Assembly: GCA_030425825.1 (NCBI GenBank)
Contig: JAUHZY010000001.1
Coordinates: forward strand, 1,478,834 to 1,542,833
DNA: 64,000 nt
Origin: Alphaproteobacteria bacterium
GTDB lineage: Bacteria > Pseudomonadota > Alphaproteobacteria > JAUHZY01
Direction of reading: 5' to 3'
Shown here: piece after piece, positions 17,630-27,174 of the stretch
Numbering within the stretch: the first letter of the stretch is position 1
How the letters are laid out: each line of letters starts with the position of its first letter
Made by a program: the position numbers and the translations under genes
The notes under the pieces: model-generated
What the model was told of the DNA's origin: nothing
The model's input: the letters and a program-made list of their open reading frames with translations, nothing else
The model's database searches: none

Positions 17630-18627
17630 TGGAAAACACGACAAGAAATGAAGCAACAATTATTGATAGCTATCAGGGTGGTCAAACACAAAAAAGGCCT
17701 TTGGGACGCGGTCTTTCTGCATTGATGGGAGACGAGCAAGAAGACTATGCATCTTTGGACCGTGTACGTTATGTGAAAATGGTTCATACGGATAAGCTTG
17801 TGCAAGGCTCTGTTCAACCACGTTTTGAGTTTGACGAAGAGCTTTTGAAAAGCTTAGCAAAGTCAATTCAAGATAAGGGTGTACTTCAACCAATTGTTGT
17901 TCGTCGTTCAAAAGAGTCTCCTAATAAGTTAGAAATCATTGCAGGTGAACGTCGCTGGCGTGCGTCAAAAATGATTGGCATGGAAGAAGTGCCGGTTATT
18001 ATTAAGGACCTTGATGACAAGTCGGCGCTTGAAATTGCGTTGATTGAAAACATACAGCGTGAAGAATTAAAACCTTTAGAAGAAGCAGAAGGTTTCAAAA
18101 GGCTGATGAACGACTATCAGTATTCACAAGAAGAAGTTGCCGATGTCATTGGCAAAAGTCGCAGCCATATCTCAAACACAATTCGTCTTTTAAGCCTGCC
18201 AGACCAGGTCAAATCATATCTTCAAAAAGGTCAAATATCGGCAGGGCATGCAAGAACACTTTTGTCTTCCAAAAACCCTGAAAAGCTGGCGGAGAAAACA
18301 ATCAAAAAAGGATTGAGTGTGCGTCAGCTGGAAAAAGCAGTTCAGAAAGAATCTGAGCCACCAAAGCCAAAGGTTGAAAAAGCTGCCAATGACCAAGATG
18401 CAGATGTTGCAAAAATTATTACAGCTGGCGGTACAAAAAGTGCAGAAGTCAAAAGAATTGAAGATGAAATTGTTAATTATCTCGGCCTTAAGACATTCGT
18501 CACAGTTCCGACAGCCAAACAAGATAAGGGTCATGTTGTGATCGAATATAATGGTTTTGGGGAGCTAGATGACTTGGTTCAGCTTTTGACAGGGCGCGCG
18601 GCCAAACAAAGCCCGAGTAATTCTTGA
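17629..18627 (+). CDS. parB: Chromosome partitioning protein ParB (Spo0J)
   Basis: This 332-residue parS-binding CTPase has the N-terminal ParA-contact segment KRPLGRGLSALMGD, the CTP-binding GERRWRAS, the ENIQREEL motif, a helix-turn-helix around EEVADVIGKSRSHISNTIRLL, and a C-terminal dimer domain. Two perfect target sites are in this window. Its 3' end overlaps the convergent holA by 49 nt. Confidence 0.98.
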   Translation: MENTTRNEATIIDSYQGGQTQKRPLGRGLSALMGDEQEDYASLDRVRYVKMVHTDKLVQGSVQPRFEFDEELLKSLAKSIQDKGVLQPIVVRRSKESPNKLEIIAGERRWRASKMIGMEEVPVIIKDLDDKSALEIALIENIQREELKPLEEAEGFKRLMNDYQYSQEEVADVIGKSRSHISNTIRLLSLPDQVKSYLQKGQISAGHARTLLSSKNPEKLAEKTIKKGLSVRQLEKAVQKESEPPKPKVEKAANDQDADVAKIITAGGTKSAEVKRIEDEIVNYLGLKTFVTVPTAKQDKGHVVIEYNGFGELDDLVQLLTGRAAKQSPSNS

Positions 18628-19616
18628 CGACAAATTGTCTGGCTCAGCGTTGTTCCGCTGAGCTTGGCCTTTTCTTCTAGTGCAATAACTTTATCAAGTG
18701 CTTTTTCAATTTTCAGGCGCGACCATCTTCTTGATTGTTGCCAGAAGCTATCTTGTACCTTAAAGAAGATAGGAGGGCGCATTTTACTCATAACTTCTCT
18801 TTTTCCCAACCCTCCCTGGCTTAGGTCTTGAATCTCAATCAATCTGCTAAGGTGACGAATAATACCGCGAATAAGTGCGATTTCAGAAAACCCTTGGCTC
18901 CAAAACATGTTTAAGTTCTTTTCAAGCCCAGCAATATTGCCGTCGAAAAGGCCTAAAATAATATCTTGTGTCGATGTATCTTGAGAGTTTTCCATACTCT
19001 CCATGACGTCTTCTAGTGTGAGATGGTCTTTGACTTCGGCAAATAGGAAGAGTTTATCCAACTCTGACCGCGCCATAAGCCTATCCTGGCTGAGGTGGTC
19101 AGTAAGATAACGAACAATATCGCCATTTAAAGGGATATTATGCTTTTTAGCCTCTTCACGGATGAGGCTGGCGATTTGACGGCTGTCATCCTCATAACAA
19201 GGAATACAACCAACTTCTTTTTCTTTTTCAAAAAGCGCACGTAAAGTAGATTTTGGCTTAAGGTCACCAGATTCTAAAATGAGATAATTAATGTCTGTGA
19301 TATCATTTTCTTCAATAAAGGCTGCCAAATCTTTTGTCAGCGCATCTTCGGCACCTCTAATCCAAATCACCTTATTGCCGCCCATAAAAGGTAGAGACAT
19401 GAGTTCGCTACCCAGTTTCCCAGGATCATTCTTTAATTCATCAGGGCTTAATTTGAGGACCTGGAAAGCATCCTGCAAGTCTTCTACAAAGAGCTTTGCC
19501 ATAGACTTTGCGCGCTCACTGACAAGGCCGTTATTGGGCCCATAAAACAAAAACATGCGATGAGAGGGTGTTGGAGATTTTAAATAAGGATCAATTTGGT
19601 TATAGGCGAGTTTCAT
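18579..19616 (-). CDS. holA: DNA polymerase III delta subunit
   Basis: This 345-residue clamp-loader subunit opens the sliding clamp. The protein starts MKLAYNQIDPYL and has the FYGPNNGLVSERA segment in place of a working P-loop, then IWIRGAED and YLILESGDL, as in HolA. It sits directly after lptE on the minus strand (gap of one base). It converges with parB, its last 49 nt lying inside the parB 3' end. Confidence 0.93.
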   Translation of the reverse strand: MKLAYNQIDPYLKSPTPSHRMFLFYGPNNGLVSERAKSMAKLFVEDLQDAFQVLKLSPDELKNDPGKLGSELMSLPFMGGNKVIWIRGAEDALTKDLAAFIEENDITDINYLILESGDLKPKSTLRALFEKEKEVGCIPCYEDDSRQIASLIREEAKKHNIPLNGDIVRYLTDHLSQDRLMARSELDKLFLFAEVKDHLTLEDVMESMENSQDTSTQDIILGLFDGNIAGLEKNLNMFWSQGFSEIALIRGIIRHLSRLIEIQDLSQGGLGKREVMSKMRPPIFFKVQDSFWQQSRRWSRLKIEKALDKVIALEEKAKLSGTTLSQTICRQELLGLCLAARPVKS

Positions 19617-19617
19617 T

Positions 19618-20130
19618 TTATTGACTTTTACACACTTTAATCTTGTCTTTGTTTTGGTCGTAATAAATAGCCAAAGACTGAATCATATCATTTGCGATCA
19701 CTTGAATGGATCTATTCCGAGCATCTTTTTCAGCGCGCAATGTTGCGTATGGAGAGGCTAAGATATTGTAACTATTAACAGATCTAGCAGAGGACTCAAA
19801 TATTTTTAGGTCTTTTTGGTTATAAAGAGAATACGTCGCGATCAATGTCAGCTTTGCTAAGGTTGCTGAGTCATCCTGTTCGATACCAAGCTCTGCCTTA
19901 TGTTCTTCTAGTGTGATATCTAAACGGTAATTTGTTTCATGAGGTTTGGTTTGAAAGCGGTGTACAAGTTCTTGTCGTAGAATCTGCTGTGTGCGTGAAT
20001 GTGGTTTGGATGGATTAATTTTATTAAAGAAGCAAAAAATATCACCCGTTTTATCAACTTTGTAGAGTGGCTGAAAACCACACGAAGATAAAATAAAAGT
20101 CAATATTATCAATACCTTAAGTTGTTTCAT
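19618..20130 (-). CDS. lptE: LPS assembly lipoprotein LptE
   Basis: This 170-residue lipoprotein has the lipobox LSSC followed by GFQPLY, the classic start of mature LptE. It plugs LptD and guides lipopolysaccharide through the outer membrane. The ATG overlaps the GNAT stop by 4 nt. lptD is not in the window. Confidence 0.88.
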   Translation of the reverse strand: MKQLKVLIILTFILSSCGFQPLYKVDKTGDIFCFFNKINPSKPHSRTQQILRQELVHRFQTKPHETNYRLDITLEEHKAELGIEQDDSATLAKLTLIATYSLYNQKDLKIFESSARSVNSYNILASPYATLRAEKDARNRSIQVIANDMIQSLAIYYDQNKDKIKVCKSQ

Positions 20131-20570
20131 CTAATCTTCTTTTTCATCATGTAATGCGGAATGCCTGCATCCATAAACTCGTCTCCAAAAGCTTCAAAGT
20201 CAAGTTTTTCATAAAATTTTAGAGCATGGCTTTGTGCGCCAAGTTGAATTTCGATGACAGAAGCGGATCTGTTTTTTACATCTTCAATCATAAATTCCAT
20301 TAATTTTTTACCAAAGCCTTTGCCTTGGCATTCGTCTAGTACGGCGACACGTTCAATTTTCGCTGTTTCTTGATCAGGATATCTTATGCGTCCTGTTGCG
20401 ACAGCTTTTTGATCATATAAACCTAAATAATGGTCACATATGTGGTCTAGCCCATCAATTTCACGGTCAAAAGCAACATCTTGCCCTATAACAAAGACTG
20501 TTTTACGAATATCAATTGCTTGGCACATGTCTGCGGCTGTTTCAATGCGTTTTGTCTTTAGGTCAGGCAT
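20127..20570 (-). CDS. GNAT-family N-acetyltransferase
   Basis: This 147-residue protein has the acetyl-CoA-binding motif ECQGKGFGKKLMEFM (about 86-100), preceded by the strand KIERVAVL, and the C-terminal HALKFYEKLDFEAFGDEFMDAG typical of ElaA/YjcF-like members. It sits tightly between leuS (adjacent stop and start) and lptE (4-nt overlap). That pair is usually neighbouring in alphaproteobacteria, so the gene looks inserted into a conserved operon. Its substrate is unknown. Confidence 0.87.
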   Translation of the reverse strand: MPDLKTKRIETAADMCQAIDIRKTVFVIGQDVAFDREIDGLDHICDHYLGLYDQKAVATGRIRYPDQETAKIERVAVLDECQGKGFGKKLMEFMIEDVKNRSASVIEIQLGAQSHALKFYEKLDFEAFGDEFMDAGIPHYMMKKKIR

Positions 20571-23114
20571 TTACACCACCACATTGACAATTTTACCAGG
20601 CACAACAATGACTTTTCGAATATCTTTTCCTGCGGTGTATTCTTGGACTTTTGGGTGTCCAAGCGCTTGTTCTTCAGCCATTTTTTTATCAACATTTGCA
20701 GGCATATCAAGCGTTGCACGAAGTTTCCCATTAATTTGCACCGCCATGGTCACAGTATCTTCTTTAACCAGTTCAGGGTCATATTCGGGCCAAGCTGTGT
20801 TGCTTAGCTCTGTTGTGTGGCCTAAGTTTTGCCAGATTTCTTCAGAGATATGTGGTGTGATCGGGTTAATCATTTGTGTGGCAACTTCCACCCCTTTGCG
20901 CAAAACCCATGCTTCATCAAGGCTTGAAGGGTCTAAAGTCTCTAGCTTATTGGTCAGTTCACGAATGCCTGCCACAGCCTTGTTAAAGTGATAACCGTCA
21001 ATATCATGGTCAACTTTTTGGATTGATTTATGGATGAAGCGGTTGGTTTCATCAGCTTTTTTACTAAATGTGCTAGGCTTTTCAGTTTTCCCATTAACTG
21101 TTAAAGCGAGGCGCCATAACCTATTTAGATAACGCCATGCGCCATCAATCCCGGAGTCATTCCAAGGTAGGTTTTTATCAGGCGGGCTATCAGAAAGCAT
21201 AAACAGACGCGCTGCATCGCCACCATAAGAGTCAATCATCTCCATGGGGTCTACGACATTCTTTTTAGATTTACTCATTTTCTCCGAGCGTCCAACTGTT
21301 ACTTTTTTCCCATCTGCTGTTTGATAAGACCCATCTTCATTTTTAATTGCGTCAGTGGGAAAAATCCACTTTCCCTCTTCATTTTTATAGGTCTCATGAC
21401 AAACCATGCCTTGGGTGAGAAGCCCTTTAAAAGGCTCATCAATGGATAGATAGCCACATTTCTTCAGAGCTTTTGTAAAAAACCTGGCATAAAGCAAGTG
21501 TAAGACAGCATGTTCAACGCCACCGATATAGCCAGCAACAGGTAGCCAGTAATCCACCTCTTCTTTTGTGAAAAGCTGCTCTTTTGGGTTTTCAGAGCAA
21601 AATTGTGCAAAATACCAAGAAGATTCAAAGAAGGTATCAAATGTGTCTGTTTCACGTGTCGCAGGCTTTTGACACGTTGGACACCCAACATGCTTCCATG
21701 TTGGGTGGTGTTCAAGCGGATTGCCAGGTTTATCAAAAGAAACATCATCTGGCAGCGTTACAGGAAGCTGATCCTCAGGAACAGGGACCAGGCCACAGCT
21801 GTCACATTTAATAAAAGGAATAGGACATCCCCAATAACGTTGTCTTGAAATGCCCCAATCACGTAGGCGATATGTTGTCTCGCCTGTACCTTTACCAAGA
21901 GACTCAAGCTTATCAATCGCTTTGTTTTTTGCTTCTTCAATACTGAGGCCGTTCAGGAACTGTGAATTAAAAATGATACCACTATCTGTATAAGCTTCTG
22001 TGGTAATTTTAATATCATCTTGGTCTTTTGGACATACCACGGGCAAAACAGGAAGGTCGTATTTGTTAGCGAAGTCCAGATCGCGTTGGTCGTGTGCGGG
22101 ACATCCAAAAACAGCGCCTGTTCCATATTCTAGCAAGACAAAATTGGCGATGTATAAAGGCAGCTCCCAGCTATCATCAAAAGGGTGGGTGACAGTCAAA
22201 CCTGTATCAAATCCTTTTTTCTCTTGTGTTTCTAGTTCTTGTTCAGATGTTCCTGATTTGTTGCACTCTTTAATAAAGTCAGCAGCCTTTGGATTGTTCT
22301 TTGCGATTTCTAAGGCAACAGGATGATTGGCTGCGATGCCTACAAAGGAAGCCCCAAACAAGGTGTCGTGGCGCGTTGTGAATACTTCAATGCTTTCATC
22401 TTGGCCTTTTATTTTAAAGTGAATATTGGCGCCTTTGGACTTGCCAATCCAGTTTCTTTGCATGAGGCGGACATTATCAGGCCATTTTTCAAGATGATCT
22501 ATTTCTGAAAGCAATTCGTCACCAAAGTCAGTGATTTTCAAAAACCATTGGGACATTTGCTTTTTCTCAACCGGCGCGCCAGAACGCCAACCCTTGCCAT
22601 CAACAACTTGCTCATTGGCTAGTACGGTGTGTTCAACAGGGTCCCAGTTTACCCAAGATTCTTTACGATACGCCAATCCTGCCTCACAAAAGTCCAAGAA
22701 CATTTTTTGCTCATGCCTATAGTAATAAGGTTCGCATGTTGCCAACTCACGTGACCAGTCATAAGAAAGCCCCATCGTTTTGAGCTGTTCCTTCATGGTT
22801 GAGATGTTTTCTCTTGTCCATTCTGCGGGATGTCTATTGTTTTCTATGGCGGCATTTTCAGCAGGCAAGCCAAATGCATCCCATCCCATTGGATGTAAGA
22901 CATTATATCCTTTTGCGCGTTTATATCTTGCTGCAACATCACCAAGTGCATAATTACGCACATGACCCATATGAATGCGGCCTGAAGGATAGGGAAACAT
23001 TTCTAAAAGAAAGTATGCGGGCTTGTCGGATTTGTGAGAAACCTTAAATGTTTCATGTGTGTCCCAGTGTTTTTGCCACTTTTTTTCAGTCGCTTTAAAG
23101 TTATAACGTTCCAT
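20571..23114 (-). CDS. leuS: Leucyl-tRNA synthetase
   Basis: This class I aminoacyl-tRNA synthetase has 847 residues. The HIGH-type motif is HMGH in PYPSGRIHMGHVRNY (about 43-57). The CP1 editing domain is in the middle (including TTRHDTLFGA). The catalytic KMSKS is in GRSEKMSKSKK (about residue 610). The length is normal. It follows the DUF3576 lipoprotein gene by 21 nt. Confidence 0.98.
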   Translation of the reverse strand: MERYNFKATEKKWQKHWDTHETFKVSHKSDKPAYFLLEMFPYPSGRIHMGHVRNYALGDVAARYKRAKGYNVLHPMGWDAFGLPAENAAIENNRHPAEWTRENISTMKEQLKTMGLSYDWSRELATCEPYYYRHEQKMFLDFCEAGLAYRKESWVNWDPVEHTVLANEQVVDGKGWRSGAPVEKKQMSQWFLKITDFGDELLSEIDHLEKWPDNVRLMQRNWIGKSKGANIHFKIKGQDESIEVFTTRHDTLFGASFVGIAANHPVALEIAKNNPKAADFIKECNKSGTSEQELETQEKKGFDTGLTVTHPFDDSWELPLYIANFVLLEYGTGAVFGCPAHDQRDLDFANKYDLPVLPVVCPKDQDDIKITTEAYTDSGIIFNSQFLNGLSIEEAKNKAIDKLESLGKGTGETTYRLRDWGISRQRYWGCPIPFIKCDSCGLVPVPEDQLPVTLPDDVSFDKPGNPLEHHPTWKHVGCPTCQKPATRETDTFDTFFESSWYFAQFCSENPKEQLFTKEEVDYWLPVAGYIGGVEHAVLHLLYARFFTKALKKCGYLSIDEPFKGLLTQGMVCHETYKNEEGKWIFPTDAIKNEDGSYQTADGKKVTVGRSEKMSKSKKNVVDPMEMIDSYGGDAARLFMLSDSPPDKNLPWNDSGIDGAWRYLNRLWRLALTVNGKTEKPSTFSKKADETNRFIHKSIQKVDHDIDGYHFNKAVAGIRELTNKLETLDPSSLDEAWVLRKGVEVATQMINPITPHISEEIWQNLGHTTELSNTAWPEYDPELVKEDTVTMAVQINGKLRATLDMPANVDKKMAEEQALGHPKVQEYTAGKDIRKVIVVPGKIVNVVV

Positions 23115-23135
23115 TGCACCTGTCCTGTTGGTTTT

Positions 23136-23666
23136 TTAGTTTGCGGTTGCTGCTTTCAGCTTAAGCTGTCTCGCTCTTGTTAAGATAGCGTTTTCAATAT
23201 CTGTTTGAAGGGTGGCAACGCTATTGCTGCTTGTCCATAGACCGCTTGCATCTTTTTGCTCTTTAAAGGCGGATACTCTTAAAGAAGATGTTTGAAGGTC
23301 TTGGTCTAGGATATATATATTGAGTTTAAAACGTTCATTAGGTGTTTCTGGTGGTGAATACCATTCTGTTAAGACTGTGCCGCCAAAAGGGTCTGCATTT
23401 TTAACAGGCATAAAAGAAATTGTATCTAATGTCGCGCGCCATAAAAAAAGATTTACACCGATTGAAGGTGTTGCTGTTGCATCACGATCAGCCGTTGTAT
23501 CAAAAAGGGTAAGACCTCCTTCACCGAAAAGCTTACCTTTTATTTTCCTGCGTCGCAGTGGGTCAGGATATTCTGTATTGGGATCTGTTTCAATTCCTGA
23601 ACACCCTACAAATAAAAGGATTGCAGCAATTGTCAGCGTCTTTCTTAAAAGGTCAAAAATCATCAT
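23136..23666 (-). CDS. DUF3576 family lipoprotein
   Basis: This 176-residue protein has a lipobox LLFVGC at about residue 22. The body contains GVNLFLWRATLDTISFMP and GGTVLTEWYSPP, the typical DUF3576 core found before leuS in many alphaproteobacteria. The family has no established function. It is a likely periplasmic or outer-membrane lipoprotein, and its fixed position beside leuS-lptE-holA suggests an envelope role. Two ATGs are adjacent at the start. Confidence 0.88.
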   Translation of the reverse strand: MMIFDLLRKTLTIAAILLFVGCSGIETDPNTEYPDPLRRRKIKGKLFGEGGLTLFDTTADRDATATPSIGVNLFLWRATLDTISFMPVKNADPFGGTVLTEWYSPPETPNERFKLNIYILDQDLQTSSLRVSAFKEQKDASGLWTSSNSVATLQTDIENAILTRARQLKLKAATAN

Positions 23667-23907
23667 TTTATGGATCCTAAAATCAAGGTAAAACCAGGTT
23701 TGATACTATGCCAGGAATGCACACCATAAGGCAAGTTCTTCTTCAACTATTTCAGTTTTGTAAAAGAATGTGAGAAGAGTTTTGCATATTTTTCTTGCAA
23801 TACCCCTTGTGGAAGAACTAATGATAGTGTAGTTAGTTTATAGCTGTTTCACTGTAGACATCAGTGTGGAGTTAACGTCTTAACGATAATTATTCATGAG
23901 GTTTAAA

Positions 23908-25029
23908 ATGAAAAAATATTTAGCAGCATTAATCGCAGCCGGTCTGGTTGCAGGTGCAGGTGCCGCCGAAGCCGGTAAAGGTAAAGCGTCATCAGGAATT
24001 AAATTGGAACTAGGTGGTTTCATGGAGCAGTGGGTTGGTTTCACTGACAACGATGTTGTTGGTACAACTGATCTTCAAGAAGTTGATGTTCAATCAGATA
24101 CTGAAATCCATGTTCATGGTTCTGCAAAGCTACGTAACGGCATGACTGCTGGTGCAAAGATTGCTTTGGAAGGTAACACAGAGTCTGACAACGTTTCTTC
24201 TTCTTATGGTTACTTAAAAGGTAACTTCGGTAAAGTAATCGTTGGTTCACACTGGAACGTTTCATCTATGATGCAAGTTACATCAACTGATGTTGGTATT
24301 GGTATCAATCACGCTGATCACAAAGGCGACCAGTTCGCTTGGGTTAGCTCAACACCTGCATTTGGTTCAATGAGTGATTCTATGACTGCTTCTCCGTTGG
24401 TAACAACGACAGCTGGTCTAGGTCAACATAAAGCTCAAAAAGTATCTTACATGTCTTCACGTTCAAACGGTCTGATGGTTGGTGTATCTTACACGCCTGA
24501 CGCTGATTACACTGGTGACACAAACGGTCTTGTTGACTCTAACTCTAACCTAACTGATGGTCTTGCAATTGCTGCAAACTACCAAACAAAAGTTAACGGT
24601 ATGGACGTAGAGGCTTCTTTGGGCTACCAAACATTTGATGCGCCAACTGGTACATCAGACGATCCTTCAATGACAACTGCAGGTCTTAAAGTGACTAGCG
24701 GCGCTTACACAATCGGTGGTTCTTACGCTGATGTTGGTGATGGAATTGTTTCAGGTGGTATGAGCAACGAAGGTACTGGTTATGACCTAGGTGTTTCTTA
24801 CGACATGGGTGCAACAGTTCTTTCTGCGAACTACTACAAAGGTGATGCTGAAGGTACAGCAGCTGACGCTGACGAGCTTGAGCAAGAAACAATGGCTGTT
24901 TCTGCTGCTTATGAGCTTGGTACAGGTGTTGAGCTTGTTGGTACTATCGGTACTGCGGAATACACAGACGAAGCTAACGTTGAAACAGACGGTACTTTCG
25001 TTGTTGTTGGTACGCGCTTTGCATTCTAA
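23908..25029 (+). CDS. Outer-membrane porin
   Basis: The protein has 373 residues with a signal peptide (cleavage near AEAGK, about residue 22), repeated alternating beta-strand segments with aromatic ends, and a C-terminal phenylalanine (VVVGTRFAF), the signal for outer-membrane barrel insertion. It fits the Gram-negative porin (Porin_4) superfamily. Codon use is clearly different from its neighbours (more AAC, TTC, TAC, GGT), typical of a very highly expressed gene. I chose ATG at 23908 because GAGG lies 7 nt upstream; an ATG at 23896 is an alternative. The 241 nt before it are noncoding, and I could not pick one promoter with confidence. Confidence 0.9.
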   Translation: MKKYLAALIAAGLVAGAGAAEAGKGKASSGIKLELGGFMEQWVGFTDNDVVGTTDLQEVDVQSDTEIHVHGSAKLRNGMTAGAKIALEGNTESDNVSSSYGYLKGNFGKVIVGSHWNVSSMMQVTSTDVGIGINHADHKGDQFAWVSSTPAFGSMSDSMTASPLVTTTAGLGQHKAQKVSYMSSRSNGLMVGVSYTPDADYTGDTNGLVDSNSNLTDGLAIAANYQTKVNGMDVEASLGYQTFDAPTGTSDDPSMTTAGLKVTSGAYTIGGSYADVGDGIVSGGMSNEGTGYDLGVSYDMGATVLSANYYKGDAEGTAADADELEQETMAVSAAYELGTGVELVGTIGTAEYTDEANVETDGTFVVVGTRFAF

Positions 25030-25057
25030 TTTGATTTAAATTAGAATACCAAAAGAG

Positions 25058-25090
25058 AAGGGGTAGGCGGATTGCTTACCCCTTTTTTTT
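25058..25090 (+). terminator. Terminator after the porin gene
   Basis: AAGGGGTA pairs with TACCCCTT around a short loop and is followed by a T run to 25090. It lies about 30 nt after the porin stop and 14 nt before yggS. Confidence 0.85.
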
Positions 25091-25103
25091 ATGTAGGTTT
25101 TTT

Positions 25104-25748
25104 ATGTTGCAAGAAGATAGATATAAAACATTAAAAGAAGCAATACGTAGAGAAGGCACAGGTCATTGTGGGCTTGTTGCTGTAAGTAAAAACCAATCTG
25201 TTGAGAAAATCAGGCGTCTCATAGAATTAGGCCATCGAGACTTTGGTGAAAATAAGTTACAAGACGCATTAGAGAAGTGGCCTGACTTACAAAGGCAGTA
25301 TTCAGATATCTGCCTACACTTTATCGGCCCCCTTCAATCAAAAAAAACAAAAGAAGTTGTTAGAAATTTCGATGTTCTACATAGCTTGGACAGAGAAAAA
25401 CTAGCCAATAAACTGTCATCTGTTCTGGCAGAAACCCCAAAGCATGGCTTTCGTTGTTTTGTTCAGGTCAATACAGGCCAAGAAAGCCAGAAGGCTGGTG
25501 TTGCACCGTCTCTTGCAGGCGACTTTATAGAGTTCTGCACAAAAGATTTAGCGCTTCCTGTTGTGGGTTTAATGTGTATTCCACCCGCAGGAGACAACCC
25601 GCGCGTACATTTCCGACTTTTGCATGCCCTTGCAAAAGAGAAAAACTTAGAGCACCTAAGTATGGGTATGAGTAATGATTACGAAATTGCACTTGAAGAA
25701 GGTGCGACTTATCTTCGGGTAGGAACATATTTGTTTGGAGAGCGTTAA
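25104..25748 (+). CDS. yggS: YggS/PROSC family pyridoxal-phosphate-binding protein
   Basis: This 214-residue alanine-racemase-like barrel protein takes part in PLP homeostasis. The PLP lysine is in VAVSKNQS (about residue 29). The motifs FGENKLQDA, HFIGPLQSKK and SMGMSNDYEIALEEGATYLRVG are diagnostic. It starts soon after the porin terminator and shares one base with the next start codon. Confidence 0.96.
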   Translation: MLQEDRYKTLKEAIRREGTGHCGLVAVSKNQSVEKIRRLIELGHRDFGENKLQDALEKWPDLQRQYSDICLHFIGPLQSKKTKEVVRNFDVLHSLDREKLANKLSSVLAETPKHGFRCFVQVNTGQESQKAGVAPSLAGDFIEFCTKDLALPVVGLMCIPPAGDNPRVHFRLLHALAKEKNLEHLSMGMSNDYEIALEEGATYLRVGTYLFGER

Positions 25749-26299
25749 TGCTGCGTAATATTAAAACATTTTATTTAAAAGATATGGAAAAGTCTTTTGA
25801 GGCTGTTTTGTCGACGCTGTTGATGAAGAATGGCTTCAAGGCTGATATGCATAATCCTGATGTCATTCTGACCATAGAAGGGCCTGAGAGCTCTTCTTTA
25901 AGCGTTAAAGATAAAACTGGGCGTGCTAAATATCTTTCTTTACCATTTTCTATTTATGATCTACTTGCGTTAATACACAAATTTGATCATGAGGTGCGTG
26001 ATCTGACAATTGGCCCATATCTTTTTTCTTACCAAAGAAAAGAGGTCAGTGATGGTTTGCAAGTGATGAAGCTAAGAGAGAAAGAGGCCGAGATTCTTTT
26101 GGCGCTTCAAGGGCGTATAGGTCAAATATTAACAAAAGAAGAAATGCTGGAAACAATCTGGGGCTACCAAGAAAACATTGTGACCACAACTTTAGAAACG
26201 CATATTTACAGGTTACGCAAAAAATTGAAAGAAGCAGGTATACAAATTGATATTGAAGCAAAAGAAGGTGGTTATACGATTTTTTCTGGATCTCACTAG
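25748..26299 (+). CDS. Winged-helix (OmpR/PhoB-type) DNA-binding protein without a normal receiver domain
   Basis: This 183-residue protein has at its C-terminus (about 98-180) a clear OmpR-type winged helix: LREKEAEILLAL, LTKEEMLETIWGY, TTLETHIYRLRKKL and EGGYTIF. The N-terminal 95 residues are too short for a receiver and lack the phosphoacceptor aspartate pattern. Stop and start are coupled with yggS (TAATG). It is probably a one-component regulator of unknown signal, or a degenerate response regulator. Confidence 0.8.
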   Translation: MLRNIKTFYLKDMEKSFEAVLSTLLMKNGFKADMHNPDVILTIEGPESSSLSVKDKTGRAKYLSLPFSIYDLLALIHKFDHEVRDLTIGPYLFSYQRKEVSDGLQVMKLREKEAEILLALQGRIGQILTKEEMLETIWGYQENIVTTTLETHIYRLRKKLKEAGIQIDIEAKEGGYTIFSGSH

Positions 26300-26346
26300 G
26301 ATCTACTGCTAGTTTTTACCCTTCAATATAATGTGGAGAATGTATT

Positions 26347-27174
26347 TTGAGTGATCACTTTTCTGTTAAGTTCTGGGGTGTAAGGGGCAGCATTGCTTGT
26401 CCAGGTGATAAAACAAAGAAATATGGTGGAAATACGTCTTGTTTAGAGGTGCGTTGTGGCGATGATGTTCTAATTTTTGATGCTGGAACAGGCATTCGAA
26501 ACCTTGGTCATGCCCTTTTAGCCGAAGGGAAATATAATATTGACTTGTTTTTCACACATTTACATTTAGACCATATTTGTGGCTTGCCATTTTTCCCACA
26601 TGCCTTCAAAAAAGAAGGTGATCTAAGGTTTTGGGCAGGGCATTTGTTGCCAGATAGGTGTTTGAAGGACTTAATTTCTACGCTGATTATTCCGCCATTT
26701 TTCCCCGTACCCGTTGAACTTTTCACTGCGAAAATCGAATATAATGATTTTGAGTACGGTCAGACATTGCAGCCTCGTGACGGTGTTGTCTTAAAGACTG
26801 TTCCTCTGAACCATCCAGATGGCGCTGTGGGATATCGCATTGAATATGGTGGGCGTTCAATTTGTTATATTACAGACACAGAGCATGTTCCTGGCAAGCC
26901 TGATGAGAAAATTCTTTCTTTTATACAAGGTGCTGATATCGTGGTGTATGATTCAACATACACAGATGAGGAGTGGCCGCTTTATAAGGGTTGGGGGCAT
27001 TCTACATGGCAAGAAGGTGTTCGATTATGTGAGCAAGCCAATGTTGGGAAGCTTGTGATTTTTCATCATGATCCCTCGCATGATGATGATTTTATGGATG
27101 AGGTTGCACGCCAAGCAGAAGAAATGCGTGAAGGGACAGTCGTCGCACGTGAAGGAATGATGTTGGAGATTTAA
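26347..27174 (+). CDS. MBL-fold metal-dependent hydrolase
   Basis: The protein has 275 residues. The metallo-beta-lactamase signature THLHLDHICG (HxHxDH) is at about 76-85, with later histidines and YITDTEHVPG and FHHDPSHDD as further metal ligands. The N-terminus VKFWGVRGSIACPG is typical of a family of predicted phosphodiesterase-like hydrolases; the substrate is unknown. The start is TTG at 26347, with GGAG upstream; no in-frame ATG fits. xseB begins immediately after the stop. Confidence 0.85.
   Translation: MSDHFSVKFWGVRGSIACPGDKTKKYGGNTSCLEVRCGDDVLIFDAGTGIRNLGHALLAEGKYNIDLFFTHLHLDHICGLPFFPHAFKKEGDLRFWAGHLLPDRCLKDLISTLIIPPFFPVPVELFTAKIEYNDFEYGQTLQPRDGVVLKTVPLNHPDGAVGYRIEYGGRSICYITDTEHVPGKPDEKILSFIQGADIVVYDSTYTDEEWPLYKGWGHSTWQEGVRLCEQANVGKLVIFHHDPSHDDDFMDEVARQAEEMREGTVVAREGMMLEI

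Noticed and set aside
21648..21663. TGTTTCACGTGTCGCA in leuS, 13 of 16 matches to parS
   Set aside because: One half-site is broken at three consecutive positions. Probably chance, though weak ParB binding cannot be excluded.
23896..23907. Upstream ATG for the porin
   Set aside because: It would place four residues before a typical signal peptide, and the GAGG that serves the ATG at 23908 lies inside it.
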